A DNA stretch of 63,479 bases from Embleya sp040605455 (GCF_040605455.1 NZ_JBEXCV010000036.1:1-63479); one strand, 5' to 3'. Positions 17,293 to 25,619 are shown, counted from the first letter of the stretch. Program-made: numbers and translations. Notes: generated by a model from the sequence alone, not told the origin.

Positions 17293-17677
17293 GTCGGCGC
17301 GGCTCAGTGCTCGGAGGAGCGACACGACGCCGCCTTTCGTCCGATCGCCTTCCGGCGGTCGGTTCGGCTCAAGCGATGCGATGACTGTTATGCAGTGCTT
17401 GCGTCTGTTTTGTGGAGTACGGAACGCAAGCACGACCACTCGCCGGGAGGGCGACATCACGCCCCGACGCCGCCACTGGACGGGCCTTCGAGTACGGCGC
17501 CCCCACCCAGCTCCCGCACCGCCGCGCCAATGGTTGGACCAGACCCACCAGCAGTGTCACCGGTCGAGGTGGTCGTCCGAATTCCCCGACGACCACCTGA
17601 TGCCATTCAAGAAGCGATACGGACGATCCCGGCAGACTCGACCGGGCACAGGATCGGTTCCGGGCAAGCCGACCACG
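17293..17677. other. 385-bp non-coding gap with a 10-bp inverted repeat
   Basis: No gene seen. GTGCTTGCGT at 17395-17404 pairs with ACGCAAGCAC at 17424-17433, with a 19-bp spacer. It could be an operator or a weak structural element downstream of the immunity gene. Confidence 0.4.
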
Positions 17678-18103
17678 TCATGCATGCGGGGTGGGCGGCG
17701 ACACCTCAATCGGTACGCCTGCTCCCGTCAGGATACTCGCGAGCAACTCGACCTCCACGTACGTCCCGGACCAACCGGATGTCATGGCCTGGGCGGTCAT
17801 CATCGATGCCGTCTTGAGATCGACTTCGCATACCCCGCGGAATGCCTTGAGCGACTGGACTTTCGCCCGAGGAGATTTTCCGACCAGGAGACTCCAGGCG
17901 CCGTGCTCGGCCAAAAGGGATTCTCTGACGAAGTCCGGCGCCGGACCCGCCCCCCCGTCGTCGATGACGAGCCCACAGCTCTCGCAGCGCCGATCCACGG
18001 CCCAGCGCAGGGTTTCGTGGTCTACGAATTGGGCGAACCACCCCTCGACGACGCCATCGCAGTTGCCGCAATTGTCCGTGAACCGCGCGCCTTGGGTGAT
18101 CAT
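17678..18103 (-). CDS. candidate immunity protein for the adjacent toxin
   Basis: 141 aa. The ATG at 18103 overlaps the toxin stop (ATGA), the usual toxin-immunity coupling. Cysteines in NCGNCDG and RRCESCGL form two CxxC pairs that may bind zinc. The later part (GAWSLLVGKSPRAKVQSLKAF) is mixed alpha/beta. I do not recognise the family. The immunity call rests on size, order and overlap with a polymorphic toxin. Confidence 0.65.
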   Translation of the reverse strand: MITQGARFTDNCGNCDGVVEGWFAQFVDHETLRWAVDRRCESCGLVIDDGGAGPAPDFVRESLLAEHGAWSLLVGKSPRAKVQSLKAFRGVCEVDLKTASMMTAQAMTSGWSGTYVEVELLASILTGAGVPIEVSPPTPHA

Positions 18104-19587
18104 TCCAGCCATCCTCTCATGCGCAGATAGCGGTCGACGGTCGCATAGAATCTGGCAGAAGTGCCCGAGCCGTCCCGGGGATGGTGGTCTGCATGATTCC
18201 CCTGCCCGAACCACCGGTGATGCAGTTCCTCGTGCACAAGTGTTCTTCTGAGTTCCAGCCGGCTTTCAAAAGGCTTGAATCCGATCTGTGTTCCGCTGTT
18301 CGCTTTTGCCATACCCGTATTCACCCACGGGCTGAATCTTGCCGTGTGCGTAAATTTCAAATGTGGAAAATCCTCTTTGATCGCGGCCTCGATGGCACGA
18401 TTTCGGGCCTGCGCCGTCTTGCCGGTGACGTGGCTCAGATCAGCGGTCCAGACGTTCCCCTCTCCTCGGTTCTGGGGGGCCGTGCCAGCGAGCGTATCCG
18501 TGATGCTCGGGCGGGCTCGTGGCGCAACCCTCGCCGCTCCGCTGCCAGCGGCACCACCTGCGGAACCGGCCAGCACGTCGAGAAGCGAGACCGGTCGTCC
18601 GGCGGCCACGTCGATGATGGCGGCCGTGCCGCCGCCGGCGACGGCCTGGCCCGGGACGCTGTTCAGGACCGCCGGGGCCTTCGCGGTCAAAGTGGTGAGG
18701 GCGTTGAGGCGGGTCGGTAGGACCAGCTTGGGCAGTTGCTGGGCGCCTGCGGACATCGTGCCGCCCACCGCGCCGCCGGCCGCGCCGTAAGCAGCGGTCG
18801 CCAGGAGGTGGTCGGCCGTCAGGCCGTCCTGCGCGCCCATCGCGATCTTGATCGGCTGGGCCACGGCGAGGTCGAGCACAACGGAGGTGACCGCGCCGAT
18901 GACGGCACTGCCCACGATCGTGCCGATGACCTCCAGCACTGTGGCACTGATAGCCAGGCCGCACGCGGTCGCGGCGGACTCGGCGGCGAGCGTCGCCGCG
19001 GACATCGCCGCGCCGGAGATGACGTTGACGCCCGGAACGATCAGTAGTCCCGCGCCGACCAGGATGGTCGCGGCCACCGCCAGGATCTCGGCCTTGAGCA
19101 CGGTCTTCTGGGTCTGGACCCCGTCGGCCAGCTTGCGCAGCGATGTCGCCTGCTCGCGGCACGAAGTGGCGGTCGCCAGCAGCCAGCTCTGGCCGCCGCC
19201 CTCGTATTGATTCCAGAACGCGGCGAAGTTGTCGATCGGTAGACCGCTGTTGTCGGCGATGATGGCGCGCGCCGGACCCGCTGCGCCAGCGGTGACCTGG
19301 TCGAGCGTGGCGGCCATCCGCTCGTAGGTGCCGGCCATCTGCCGAAGCTTGTCCTCGTCCGCCTTGGGCCAGGGCAGTCCCAGGAACCGGATGACCTGTT
19401 CCACCGCGTCGTCGCCCAGACTGACCAGGCCCTTGAGCGCCTCCATGCATTCATCAAGGCCGGCCTCCGCGAGGTCGACGACGAAATCGAATGCCTGGTC
19501 GGCCTTGTCCACGCCGGCGTCGACGATGTCCCCGGCCTTGTCCAGGCCGTCCCCGACGAGATCCACTGCGTCTCCGAAGAGTCCCAT
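18100..19587 (-). CDS. polymorphic toxin with C-terminal HExxH metallopeptidase domain
   Basis: 495 aa starting MGLFGDAVDLVGDGLDKAGD. Residues about 1-150 are helical and resemble WXG100/LXG-type export domains. Residues about 170-290 contain Ala/Gly-rich hydrophobic stretches (ILAVAATILVGAGLLIVPG) that may insert in membranes. The last ~130 residues form a distinct domain with the zincin motif LVHEELHHRWFGQGNHAD, where HExxH plus the downstream His would bind zinc. It lies between a WXG100-like gene upstream and an immunity-like gene overlapping its stop. It is probably a type VII-secreted toxin acting on competitor cells. Substrate unknown. Confidence 0.75.
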   Translation of the reverse strand: MGLFGDAVDLVGDGLDKAGDIVDAGVDKADQAFDFVVDLAEAGLDECMEALKGLVSLGDDAVEQVIRFLGLPWPKADEDKLRQMAGTYERMAATLDQVTAGAAGPARAIIADNSGLPIDNFAAFWNQYEGGGQSWLLATATSCREQATSLRKLADGVQTQKTVLKAEILAVAATILVGAGLLIVPGVNVISGAAMSAATLAAESAATACGLAISATVLEVIGTIVGSAVIGAVTSVVLDLAVAQPIKIAMGAQDGLTADHLLATAAYGAAGGAVGGTMSAGAQQLPKLVLPTRLNALTTLTAKAPAVLNSVPGQAVAGGGTAAIIDVAAGRPVSLLDVLAGSAGGAAGSGAARVAPRARPSITDTLAGTAPQNRGEGNVWTADLSHVTGKTAQARNRAIEAAIKEDFPHLKFTHTARFSPWVNTGMAKANSGTQIGFKPFESRLELRRTLVHEELHHRWFGQGNHADHHPRDGSGTSARFYATVDRYLRMRGWLE

Positions 19588-19597
19588 GCGTGGGACC

Positions 19598-19903
19598 TCA
19601 GCTCAGGCGCTGTGCGTTGGCTTCATCGGTCCCCACGGTGTTGCCCACCATGGCTTCCAACGTGGGCGCGATACTCGCCACCCCCTCCGCCAGAATGCCG
19701 GAACTCCGAACGATCACCATCTGGTTCGCTGCGAAGGTGACACCGAACTCGCGCCCGTTCTTGTCGTCGCCCCACGGCTCGCCCAGGGCTGCGAGCTCCG
19801 ACCGAAAGGCGTCTGCGGCCACCCGCAGTCGGTCGGCCTCCGCGACGAACTTCGGTAATGTCGCCCGGATGTCCGCCGGATTGATCTTGATGTCGCTGCC
19901 CAT
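19598..19903 (-). CDS. WXG100-like small protein, partner of the toxin
   Basis: 101 aa from ATG 19903 with a weak GGGGTGG upstream. Helical throughout, with a turn GEPWGDDKNG in the place of the WxG motif (here PWG). It starts MGSDIKINPADIRATLPKFV. Such proteins are ESX/type VII substrates or chaperones encoded upstream of LXG-like toxins. The gene ends 10 bp before the toxin ATG, so the three genes form one operon. Confidence 0.7.
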   Translation of the reverse strand: MGSDIKINPADIRATLPKFVAEADRLRVAADAFRSELAALGEPWGDDKNGREFGVTFAANQMVIVRSSGILAEGVASIAPTLEAMVGNTVGTDEANAQRLS

Positions 19904-19939
19904 GGTCCACCCCGTGACTACCGACCAAAATAACAATAT

Positions 19940-19955
19940 GTAATCATCCGATTAC
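19940..19955. promoter_or_regulatory. palindrome upstream of the WXG100/toxin operon
   Basis: GTAATC-ATCC-GATTAC in an AT-rich pocket 37 bp upstream of the ATG. It is a likely operator or promoter element, since the surrounding DNA is otherwise very GC-rich. Confidence 0.45.
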
Positions 19956-20244
19956 TTCGTTTGGCAGTGTACCCGGGCCCTCCCCGGGGGGCGCCGGCAT
20001 TTCAGCGCGCTGCGGGCAAGTGACGCGTTTCACGCCGGAGTTGCCTTGGGGGCAGACGACGTGCCCTTCTCGAGAGAGAAGCCGCGTCGTGTGCACGGCC
20101 GAGGGTCAGGCAATGGACATGGCTTGGGTGAAGCATCCGAGTGTGTTGCGGGGCGGCGCCGTGACCGTGGCACTGGTGGCGGCGGTGTTGTGTCGCCGCT
20201 GTTCGAGATGGTCCCCGGCATGCTGCTGCCCGGCGACGGTGTGA

Positions 20245-20409
20245 TCAGCGCGCCCCAGACCGTCGGGCTCACCCTCCCCCGGGACACTGTCCAGCGCGGG
20301 CGGCGTCGAGTGGCGCGCAACGGCCAGAATTCTGGCCGATCCCGAGCTGGCCACGGGGCTCACCGGGCCGCTGCAGGACGAGGACCACGGTGAGGCCCTC
20401 GCACCTTGA
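20245..20409 (+). pseudogene. 5'-truncated antitoxin-like remnant
   Basis: An open frame between TGA stops (20242-20244 and 20407-20409) ends GGVEWRATARILADPELATG...EALAP, which looks like the C-terminal tail of a small antitoxin. There is no start codon of normal type and the N-terminal DNA-binding part is missing. Its stop overlaps the toxin start (TTGA), as in intact TA operons. Confidence 0.4.
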
Positions 20410-20762
20410 GTCCGAAACGCGGTGACGATGTCCCGCCGCCGTCCATCGGTGACGAGTGGAGATTGCGCTTCGCCACTACCGATGCCGCCAAGGGCTGGAG
20501 TGATCTCTGCACCGAGGCGGCAGCCAATTCCCGTCGCTGCTTCGAGTCCCTCCGCACCGACCCACTTTCTACACGCGACCCCGATCGGCAACACCGCTTG
20601 CGCGGTCGTCTCGCCACCCGCGTCCTGGGCGGCCGAGAGCTGCCGCAATGGGAATTCGAAGTGACCGCTGGTGGCCGCGTGCGCTATCTCGTGGATGAGA
20701 TCGGACGAACCGTCCACCTCGTGTACGCCTCCACCCGGCATCCGAAAGACACCGATGCCTGA
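20406..20762 (+). CDS. RelE/ParE-like toxin
   Basis: 118 aa from a TTG overlapping the upstream remnant's stop. The sequence matches a Streptomyces RelE-superfamily type as I remember it: WRLRFATTDAAKGWSDLC, LRTDPLSTRDPDRQHRLRG, GRELPQWEFEVTAGGRVRYL, and the ending VHLVYASTRHPKDTDA. RelE-like proteins cleave mRNA at the ribosome. With the antitoxin truncated, either the toxin is inactive, it is silenced, or an antitoxin is supplied elsewhere. Confidence 0.6.
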   Translation: MSPKRGDDVPPPSIGDEWRLRFATTDAAKGWSDLCTEAAANSRRCFESLRTDPLSTRDPDRQHRLRGRLATRVLGGRELPQWEFEVTAGGRVRYLVDEIGRTVHLVYASTRHPKDTDA

Positions 20763-21040
20763 GGCTCGCACGGCGGGTCACGGTGTTCGCGGCACGGCCC
20801 AGGCAGTGGCCGAGCGACCTCTTGGCGATCGACGTTGTCAACGAGTACGCGCGTGCGCGCCATCACGCATGACGAGGAATCCGGCCGAGCACGTCCACGA
20901 CGTTCGCCGGCAGGCAGAATCCCCGCAGCCCGCATGTCGGCTTCAGCCGGTCCATGCACTGCGGCTGCTCGAATCCGCGACTTGGCCGCCTTCGCCGACC
21001 GGATACGAGCCTCGTCACATGAAGGCGACTGCCTTCGGCT
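20763..21040. other. non-coding gap
   Basis: 278 bp between the RelE-like toxin and the repeat block before att2. I see no gene with a supportable start and no strong hairpin. Confidence 0.4.
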
Positions 21041-21064
21041 GGTCTCAGTTCTGGTCTCATTCAC
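21041..21064 (+). repeat. att-associated direct repeat, copy before att2
   Basis: GGTCTCA-GTTCT-GGTCTCA followed by TTCAC, identical to the copy at 17046 and starting 114 bp before the tRNA fragment of att2. Confidence 0.6.
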
Positions 21065-21154
21065 CTGCGTTCATCATGGTCCGCAAACCGGAAGAGCCCG
21101 AGCTCCGCGGCAGGTCAGGACGCTGACGAGTCACGATGAACCCCCGGACAAGGA

Positions 21155-21211
21155 CTTGGAAAGCGTGTTGGGTTCACCCCCTCACGAGTTCGAATCTCGT
21201 ATCCTCCGCCA
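21155..21211 (+). repeat. att2: 3' 57 nt of tRNA-Ser(GGA)
   Basis: Same segment as att1 with a single change (TTCACCCCCTC for TTCACACCCTC). It is followed by the shared GCCTGAACAGGCAAAACGT and a terminator hairpin. It marks the junction between two integrated segments. Confidence 0.85.
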
Positions 21212-21226
21212 GCCTGAACAGGCAAA

Positions 21227-21264
21227 ACGTCAGCCCGGACCATCTACGTGGTCCGGGCTGACGT
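21227..21264 (+). terminator. tRNA terminator hairpin carried with att2
   Basis: A 16-bp perfect stem: 21227-21242 with 21249-21264, loop TCTACG. Confidence 0.75.
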
Positions 21265-21270
21265 CGTTGT

Positions 21271-21294
21271 GGTTGCAGTTCTGGTTGCATTTAC
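21271..21294 (+). repeat. att-associated direct repeat, variant B after att2
   Basis: GGTTGCA-GTTCT-GGTTGCA. The core heptamer differs from the GGTCTCA form before att1 and att2, but is identical to the block before att3. It suggests the segment between att2 and att3 has its own recombinase specificity. Confidence 0.6.
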
Positions 21295-21442
21295 ATCGGT
21301 CATTTAAGACAAAAAGACATCGCGCTACGCCCTGAAGGTCAGCCATGAATCAGACTGTTGGCAGACCCTTGCCATGCTCAGTTCATGCCTCAGGGTCCGC
21401 CGGTCACCTTGGAAGACCTACGCGACACACTGCGGGCGCGCG

Positions 21443-21500
21443 CCCTGGGCAACCCCAGGCGAGCCAAGCCGACCACCCGTGGGCCAGGGACGACAAGGAT
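21443..21500 (+). repeat. dispersed ~57-bp repeat, copy 1
   Basis: Starts CCCTGGGCA and runs through GCCGAC-CACCCGTGGGCC to GACGACAAGG. A related copy (about 80% by eye) is at 36354-36410. It lies in non-coding DNA between att2 and the Fic gene. Function unknown. Confidence 0.5.
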
Positions 21501-21648
21501 CTTGCACGCTCTCCAGCGTGGCCCGAGGGTAGGTGGTTCAGGGGCAGGCGGAACGCTGCAAGCCTCGCCTTCCAGGTAGCTCCAGGCGACCAACCGCACC
21601 CCCTGAGTCACAGGGCGGCCGGCTGCGACTATAGATCTAGCGCCCAGT

Positions 21649-21676
21649 TTGATAGTAGATCGCGATCTGCTATCAA
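21649..21676. promoter_or_regulatory. 28-bp near-perfect palindrome upstream of fic
   Basis: TTGATAG at 21649 and CTATCAA at 21670-21676 flank the inner palindrome AGATCGCGATCT; the only mismatched pair is T21656/G21669. It is 45 bp upstream of the ATG, so it probably covers or adjoins the promoter. The C-terminal winged helix of the Fic protein could be the factor that binds it (autoregulation), which is inference. Confidence 0.65.
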
Positions 21677-21721
21677 TTGAGCCCAGGCATCTATAGCAGG
21701 CTCGCAGTCAGGAGGCGGAGC

Positions 21722-22909
21722 ATGCGACCTGAACTGTTCGAGGGCTCCCCCGCAGGGCAGCTCATCCCCATCAGCGGCCATGACGCACAACAGCGCCCAT
21801 GGCAGCACTGGGCCTTCCTTCCGAGCCCCCTGCCCTCCACGCCGCACCTCTCGCAGCGCACATACAAGCTGGCCGGCGACGCTCAGATGGCCATCGGGCG
21901 CCTTGACTTTGCTGTCCGCAGGCTGCCTGAGCCCGCGCTGCTCGTGCGGCCCGCTCTGCGCCGCGAGGCGATCAGCACGTCAGCGCTGGAGGGCACATAC
22001 GCCCCGGTCGAGGAAGTGTTCGAAGCCGAGTTCGTGGATGCGCAGCAGCAGAGTGCCGCGACCCGAGAAATCCTCAACTACGTCCGCGCTGCGGAGCGCG
22101 GACTTGAACTGATCGAGAAGAAGCCGATCTGCCTGACCCTGATCGCCGAATTGCAGGCCATCCTTGTCAAGGGGACTCGCGGTGACAGCTACGACGCAGG
22201 TCGGCTTCGTCAACGACAGGTCTACATCGGCGAGCAATACGGAGGAATCGAGCAAGCCCGCTTCGTACCTCCTCCTCACGGCAGCCATCTGGAAAACGGC
22301 GTGAGCGACTGGGAAAAATGGATCAACGCCGAGGATGACATTCCGCTGATCGCCAAGACCGCGTTGGCCCACTACCAATTTGAGACGCTTCACCCGTTCA
22401 GCGATGGCAACGGTCGCCTGGGGCGTCTGATCGTCGTGCTCATGCTTACCACCGCCGGTGCCCTCCACTACCCGGTACTCAACGTCTCTCCCTGGCTGGA
22501 GCGCCACCGAGAGCAATACAAGGATCTACTCCTACATGTCAGTCAAACCGGTGATTTCGACGATTGGACGCAATTCTTCTGCCAGGCGGTAATCGATCAG
22601 GCAGCCGATACGGTCGCTCGCATCGAGGACCTTCTGACGTTCAGAGAAAGGGTTCAAAGCCGGTTGCGCACGGCGAAGGTCAAAGGCGTGGCGCTCAGCA
22701 TCGCAGACGAGCTTATCGGCTATCCCTTCATCAGCCCCACTCAAGCTGCCAATCGACACTCCGTGACATATGCGGCGGCCAATACGGCGGTGAGCAAGCT
22801 GGTAGAACACGGCCTCCTGCGCGAGATCACCGGACGCTCGTACGGTCGGCTTTTCGCCTGCGACGAAGTCATAACCATCATCCTTGCGGATGGCCCCGCT
22901 GCGAGCTGA
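21722..22909 (+). CDS. class II Fic protein (Fic_N, Fic core, winged helix)
   Basis: 395 aa from ATG 21722 behind AGGAGG with 6-nt spacing. Residues about 60-100 are the Fic N-terminal domain with the inhibitory motif in ISTSALEGTYA (S-x-x-x-E-G). The catalytic loop HPFSDGNGRLGR (around residue 223) has all active residues: His, Phe, Asp, Gly-Asn-Gly-Arg, Arg. The last ~90 residues look like a winged helix (PTQAANRHSVTYAAANTAVS...LVEHGLLREITGR). Fic enzymes usually AMPylate target proteins. Class II members keep themselves off via the N-terminal Glu. It is the main cargo of the small segment between att2 and att3, so a stabilisation or defence role is likely. Confidence 0.9.
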   Translation: MRPELFEGSPAGQLIPISGHDAQQRPWQHWAFLPSPLPSTPHLSQRTYKLAGDAQMAIGRLDFAVRRLPEPALLVRPALRREAISTSALEGTYAPVEEVFEAEFVDAQQQSAATREILNYVRAAERGLELIEKKPICLTLIAELQAILVKGTRGDSYDAGRLRQRQVYIGEQYGGIEQARFVPPPHGSHLENGVSDWEKWINAEDDIPLIAKTALAHYQFETLHPFSDGNGRLGRLIVVLMLTTAGALHYPVLNVSPWLERHREQYKDLLLHVSQTGDFDDWTQFFCQAVIDQAADTVARIEDLLTFRERVQSRLRTAKVKGVALSIADELIGYPFISPTQAANRHSVTYAAANTAVSKLVEHGLLREITGRSYGRLFACDEVITIILADGPAAS

Positions 22910-22973
22910 GACCCGAACCCTCGGACGGCAGCGACGCGCGAGGAACGACGTCACCAGCAGCAGTTGAACCAAC

Positions 22974-23162
22974 CCGCTGAGCGATGGTCCCGTCCAGCAC
23001 GCCGCCGGCCTGATTCGCCCGCAGGCCGTTGGGGACGTGCTGATAGCGCTTGGCCATGGCGGTGCTCGACCAGCCCATAATCTCGACAGCCGCGCGCTCG
23101 GGCCCGCCCGGGATGGGCAGGATCGTCCTGGCCGCATGGAGCCCGTCGTCCAGCAACCGGGC
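22974..23162 (-). pseudogene. C-terminal remnant of a tyrosine recombinase (integrase)
   Basis: A minus-strand frame reads ARLLDDGLHAARTILPIPGG then AAVEIMGWSSTAMAKRYQHV, the usual end of an actinobacterial phage/ICE integrase including the catalytic Tyr. The N-terminal arm-binding and core-binding domains and the catalytic Arg/His-x-x-Arg are absent. It sits about 320 bp from att3, the normal place for int, and shows that the segment was once self-integrating. Confidence 0.7.
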
Positions 23163-23368
23163 ACTCCCGCGGCAGAACGCGCCCTGCCGGGCCGTTGGCC
23201 CGGTGTCCCTATGGTTCTCACACGAGGACGAAAATGAGCGTTTGAGCGACCACTGCGGCGACGTTAGGCCGGCGGCGAAGGTAGCTCCTGCTCGCATGAG
23301 AGCAGCGGGGTGGGTGGCGCCATCGAGACGGGCGAGCGCGCCCGCACGCCCAGCCAGCCTGACAGCTT

Positions 23369-23392
23369 GGTTGCAGTTCTGGTTGCATTCAG
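23369..23392 (+). repeat. att-associated direct repeat, variant B before att3
   Basis: GGTTGCA-GTTCT-GGTTGCA, identical in core to the block after att2 and starting 114 bp before the att3 tRNA fragment. Confidence 0.6.
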
Positions 23393-23482
23393 CGCCGTTC
23401 GAGGGCGTCCGTCGAGCACTCAACCGGGCGCGGCACCGCAGGTCAGGACGCTGACGGGGCCCGCCGAACGGGCAGGTGATCC

Positions 23483-23539
23483 CTTGGAAAGCGTGTTGGG
23501 TTCACACCCTCACGAGTTCGAATCTCGTATCCTCCGCCA
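23483..23539 (+). repeat. att3: 3' 57 nt of tRNA-Ser(GGA)
   Basis: Identical to att1 over the tRNA part. It is followed by an imperfect hairpin (ACGTCGGCCCC... with ...GGGGCTGACGT, ending near 23608). It is the right boundary of the tandem array as seen here. Confidence 0.85.
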
Positions 23540-23619
23540 GCCTTGGCAGGCACAACGTCGGCCCCGGCCGGCGATCCGGACGTCCGACTCACCGGTGGGG
23601 GCTGACGTCGTCCTGAACG

Positions 23620-25029
23620 TCACCGCTCCAGGGGGCGAACGCCCCGCTGTAGGTGCCGAAGGCGTGCCGCGTAGTCCGCGTGGGGTCCCTTCACCATGGC
23701 GTGTGCGTTGCTCGCCTTCGACCGCGGCGCGTGCGTTGGGCTCAGCCACGGACGGGGTGTCTGCCGCGTGGTTCGGTTCCGGTGTTCCTGAGCGAGCACT
23801 GCCATGAGCTCGGCGCCGAATCCGAGACCGCACGCGTAGTCGTCCGCCCGGGCTTCGGCACGGCGGTGTAGCCATGAGACGAGCAGTGGGGCGACCGCCA
23901 CGAGCAGCACCAGCCACCACATCCCCAGCGTGAAGGCCAGCGTGTAGAGGATCAGCACGAGCAGCAAGGAAAGACAACCGCCCCAGGCGACGCCGTACCG
24001 GTTCCTTGAGGACATGAGCTTGGACAGACCGGCGATGATCCACCGCCCCAACGTCCGGGCCGGGAGCGCGTACCAGTCGGCGAGCATCCCGGCCCAGGTG
24101 TGGCCGCCGACGTGGTGACCCAACTCGTGGGCGAGGATCGCGGCCAGTTGGGAATTGGGCAACCGGTCCATCGCGTGTCGGGTCACGCCCACGATGTGAC
24201 CCGCCGCCGCAGTGGCGTTGAGTTCCGCACGCTCTTGAATCCACAGCTCGTAGGTCTCTTGCCGCACACCCGCCCTGCGCGTCACCTCCCCCCATACTTC
24301 ATTCAGCCGCCGCGCGTCCGCCGGGCCCGGACGACGCATGCCCATGAAATGCCGGGCGATGGCCGCCTCTGTGCGCCGATGGAAGACCAGGGGGCCGGAC
24401 AACAGCCAGGCAACCATCATGACCAGCCCGAGGATCGGACTGATCACGGCGAATACGGCCACCACGACAAACAGGCTGACCAACGCGGTCGGCAGGGTCA
24501 CCACGAGTTGCCAGAGCGCGGCCCGGTCGACGCCACGCTGACGCGCTTTAAGGTGTCTGCGTCCCGACAACAACGCCAAGTCGTCCTGCTCGGGGCGAAT
24601 TTCAGGGCTGATCTCGGGGCTGATCTCGGGGCTGATCTCGACGCGCGATGGGAGCTGCGGCGATACCTCGACGTTCGAGGTCGGCGTACCGGTGGCCGAC
24701 ACGAGGGGAGTGCTCGGCGCCACCCGGCCGACCGCGGCGGGTCGCGGTACCGACCGCACCGCACGTGGTGCCAAAATCGGTCCGGGGTACTGCGGGGGCA
24801 AGTCGGCCTCCACCGGGACCGCCATGACCGGGTACTCGGGCGGCTCATCCGCCTCGGCCCCGGAGCCGGGGCATACGGGCGGCAACTCAGGGTAGGCGGG
24901 TGCGATGCCGTCCCCGGCAGGCGGACGCACAGCGCTTGGGTAGGGCGGCGGTCCGGCTCCCGGAGGGGTGCGTGGGACCCCGGCGTTCGGGCCTCGCTCC
25001 GGGAAGGCGTCCGGCTCGTACGCAGACAT
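23620..25029 (-). CDS. M48-like membrane metalloprotease, last gene of the cyclase operon
   Basis: 469 aa from ATG 25029 behind AGGAGA. The first ~150 residues are Pro-rich and disordered, with a short ISPEISPEISPEI repeat. Two hydrophobic segments follow (about 180-225: LVVTLPTALVSLFVVVAVFA). The peptidase core has LAAILAHELGHHVGGHTW (HExxH) around residue 310, and after a second hydrophobic hairpin (LSLLLVLILYTLAFTLGMWW) comes RRAEARADDYACGLGF, with the third zinc ligand in the expected ExxAD context. HtpX/M48 enzymes degrade membrane proteins. Here it may be an effector or process a partner of the operon. The stop is 80 bp from att3. Confidence 0.8.
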   Translation of the reverse strand: MSAYEPDAFPERGPNAGVPRTPPGAGPPPYPSAVRPPAGDGIAPAYPELPPVCPGSGAEADEPPEYPVMAVPVEADLPPQYPGPILAPRAVRSVPRPAAVGRVAPSTPLVSATGTPTSNVEVSPQLPSRVEISPEISPEISPEIRPEQDDLALLSGRRHLKARQRGVDRAALWQLVVTLPTALVSLFVVVAVFAVISPILGLVMMVAWLLSGPLVFHRRTEAAIARHFMGMRRPGPADARRLNEVWGEVTRRAGVRQETYELWIQERAELNATAAAGHIVGVTRHAMDRLPNSQLAAILAHELGHHVGGHTWAGMLADWYALPARTLGRWIIAGLSKLMSSRNRYGVAWGGCLSLLLVLILYTLAFTLGMWWLVLLVAVAPLLVSWLHRRAEARADDYACGLGFGAELMAVLAQEHRNRTTRQTPRPWLSPTHAPRSKASNAHAMVKGPHADYAARLRHLQRGVRPLER

Positions 25030-25082
25030 AGCGGTAGATCTCCTGGGGATCGTCCTGGAGTCCGAAAAGGTCGTGCCGTCGA

Positions 25083-25619
25083 CTACGCGGCAAGGAGAGA
25101 ACCCGGCAGCAGGATCAGTGCAGCCACGAAACAGGCCGTGCCGACCCGCAGCGATTGGTACTTGCCGGCAACGATCCGGCTGTTCTCCGTGAGCGCGATA
25201 AGAATCGTGGCCTCGGGGGCGCGCTCGGTGTCCCGCAGGGCCGTCTCCAGCGCCGTGGGCCCGCGGCCGGCAGCACTCCGGATGTCGGCGAAGTGGGTGA
25301 TGGGCATTCCTGGCCGCCACTCGCGCGCCCCGTATCGCGGGGTCACCGCCATCAACAGCGCGGACAGCGAGACCAGGATGCACGCCGCGCCGGTCCACCA
25401 CAACGACTGCCCGAGCGCGGTCAGCACACCGGGATGCCAGCCATGCGCGCTGAGCACACCGACGAGCACGGCCGCGACCATGCCATGGGCACCGACCAGC
25501 ACGGAGCTCTTGGTGTCCGCCCTGGCCGCCTCCTGCCGGAGGTCCTTCAGGAGTCGCTCGCCGGTACGCAGATCGAAGGGCCGCGCGGGAGAAGCCGGCT
25601 CCGGTCCCATGGCGGTCAT
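25083..25619 (-). CDS. PycTM-like membrane effector (Pycsar effector family)
   Basis: 178 aa whose ATG overlaps the preceding gene's stop (ATGA at 25616-25619). It begins with the amphipathic segment LRTGERLLKDLRQEAARADT, the ARADTKSSVLVG pattern I associate with the Pycsar effector/DUF5706 family. Two membrane helices follow (about 42-62 and 72-92: MVAAVLVGVLSAHGW, WWTGAACILVSLSALLMAV), then a cytoplasmic segment (THFADIRSAAGRGP), and a last hydrophobic helix (VGTACFVAALILLPGSLLA). In known Pycsar systems such proteins respond to cUMP or cCMP and damage the membrane. A cyclase gene lies upstream in the same operon. Confidence 0.75.
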   Translation of the reverse strand: MTAMGPEPASPARPFDLRTGERLLKDLRQEAARADTKSSVLVGAHGMVAAVLVGVLSAHGWHPGVLTALGQSLWWTGAACILVSLSALLMAVTPRYGAREWRPGMPITHFADIRSAAGRGPTALETALRDTERAPEATILIALTENSRIVAGKYQSLRVGTACFVAALILLPGSLLAA

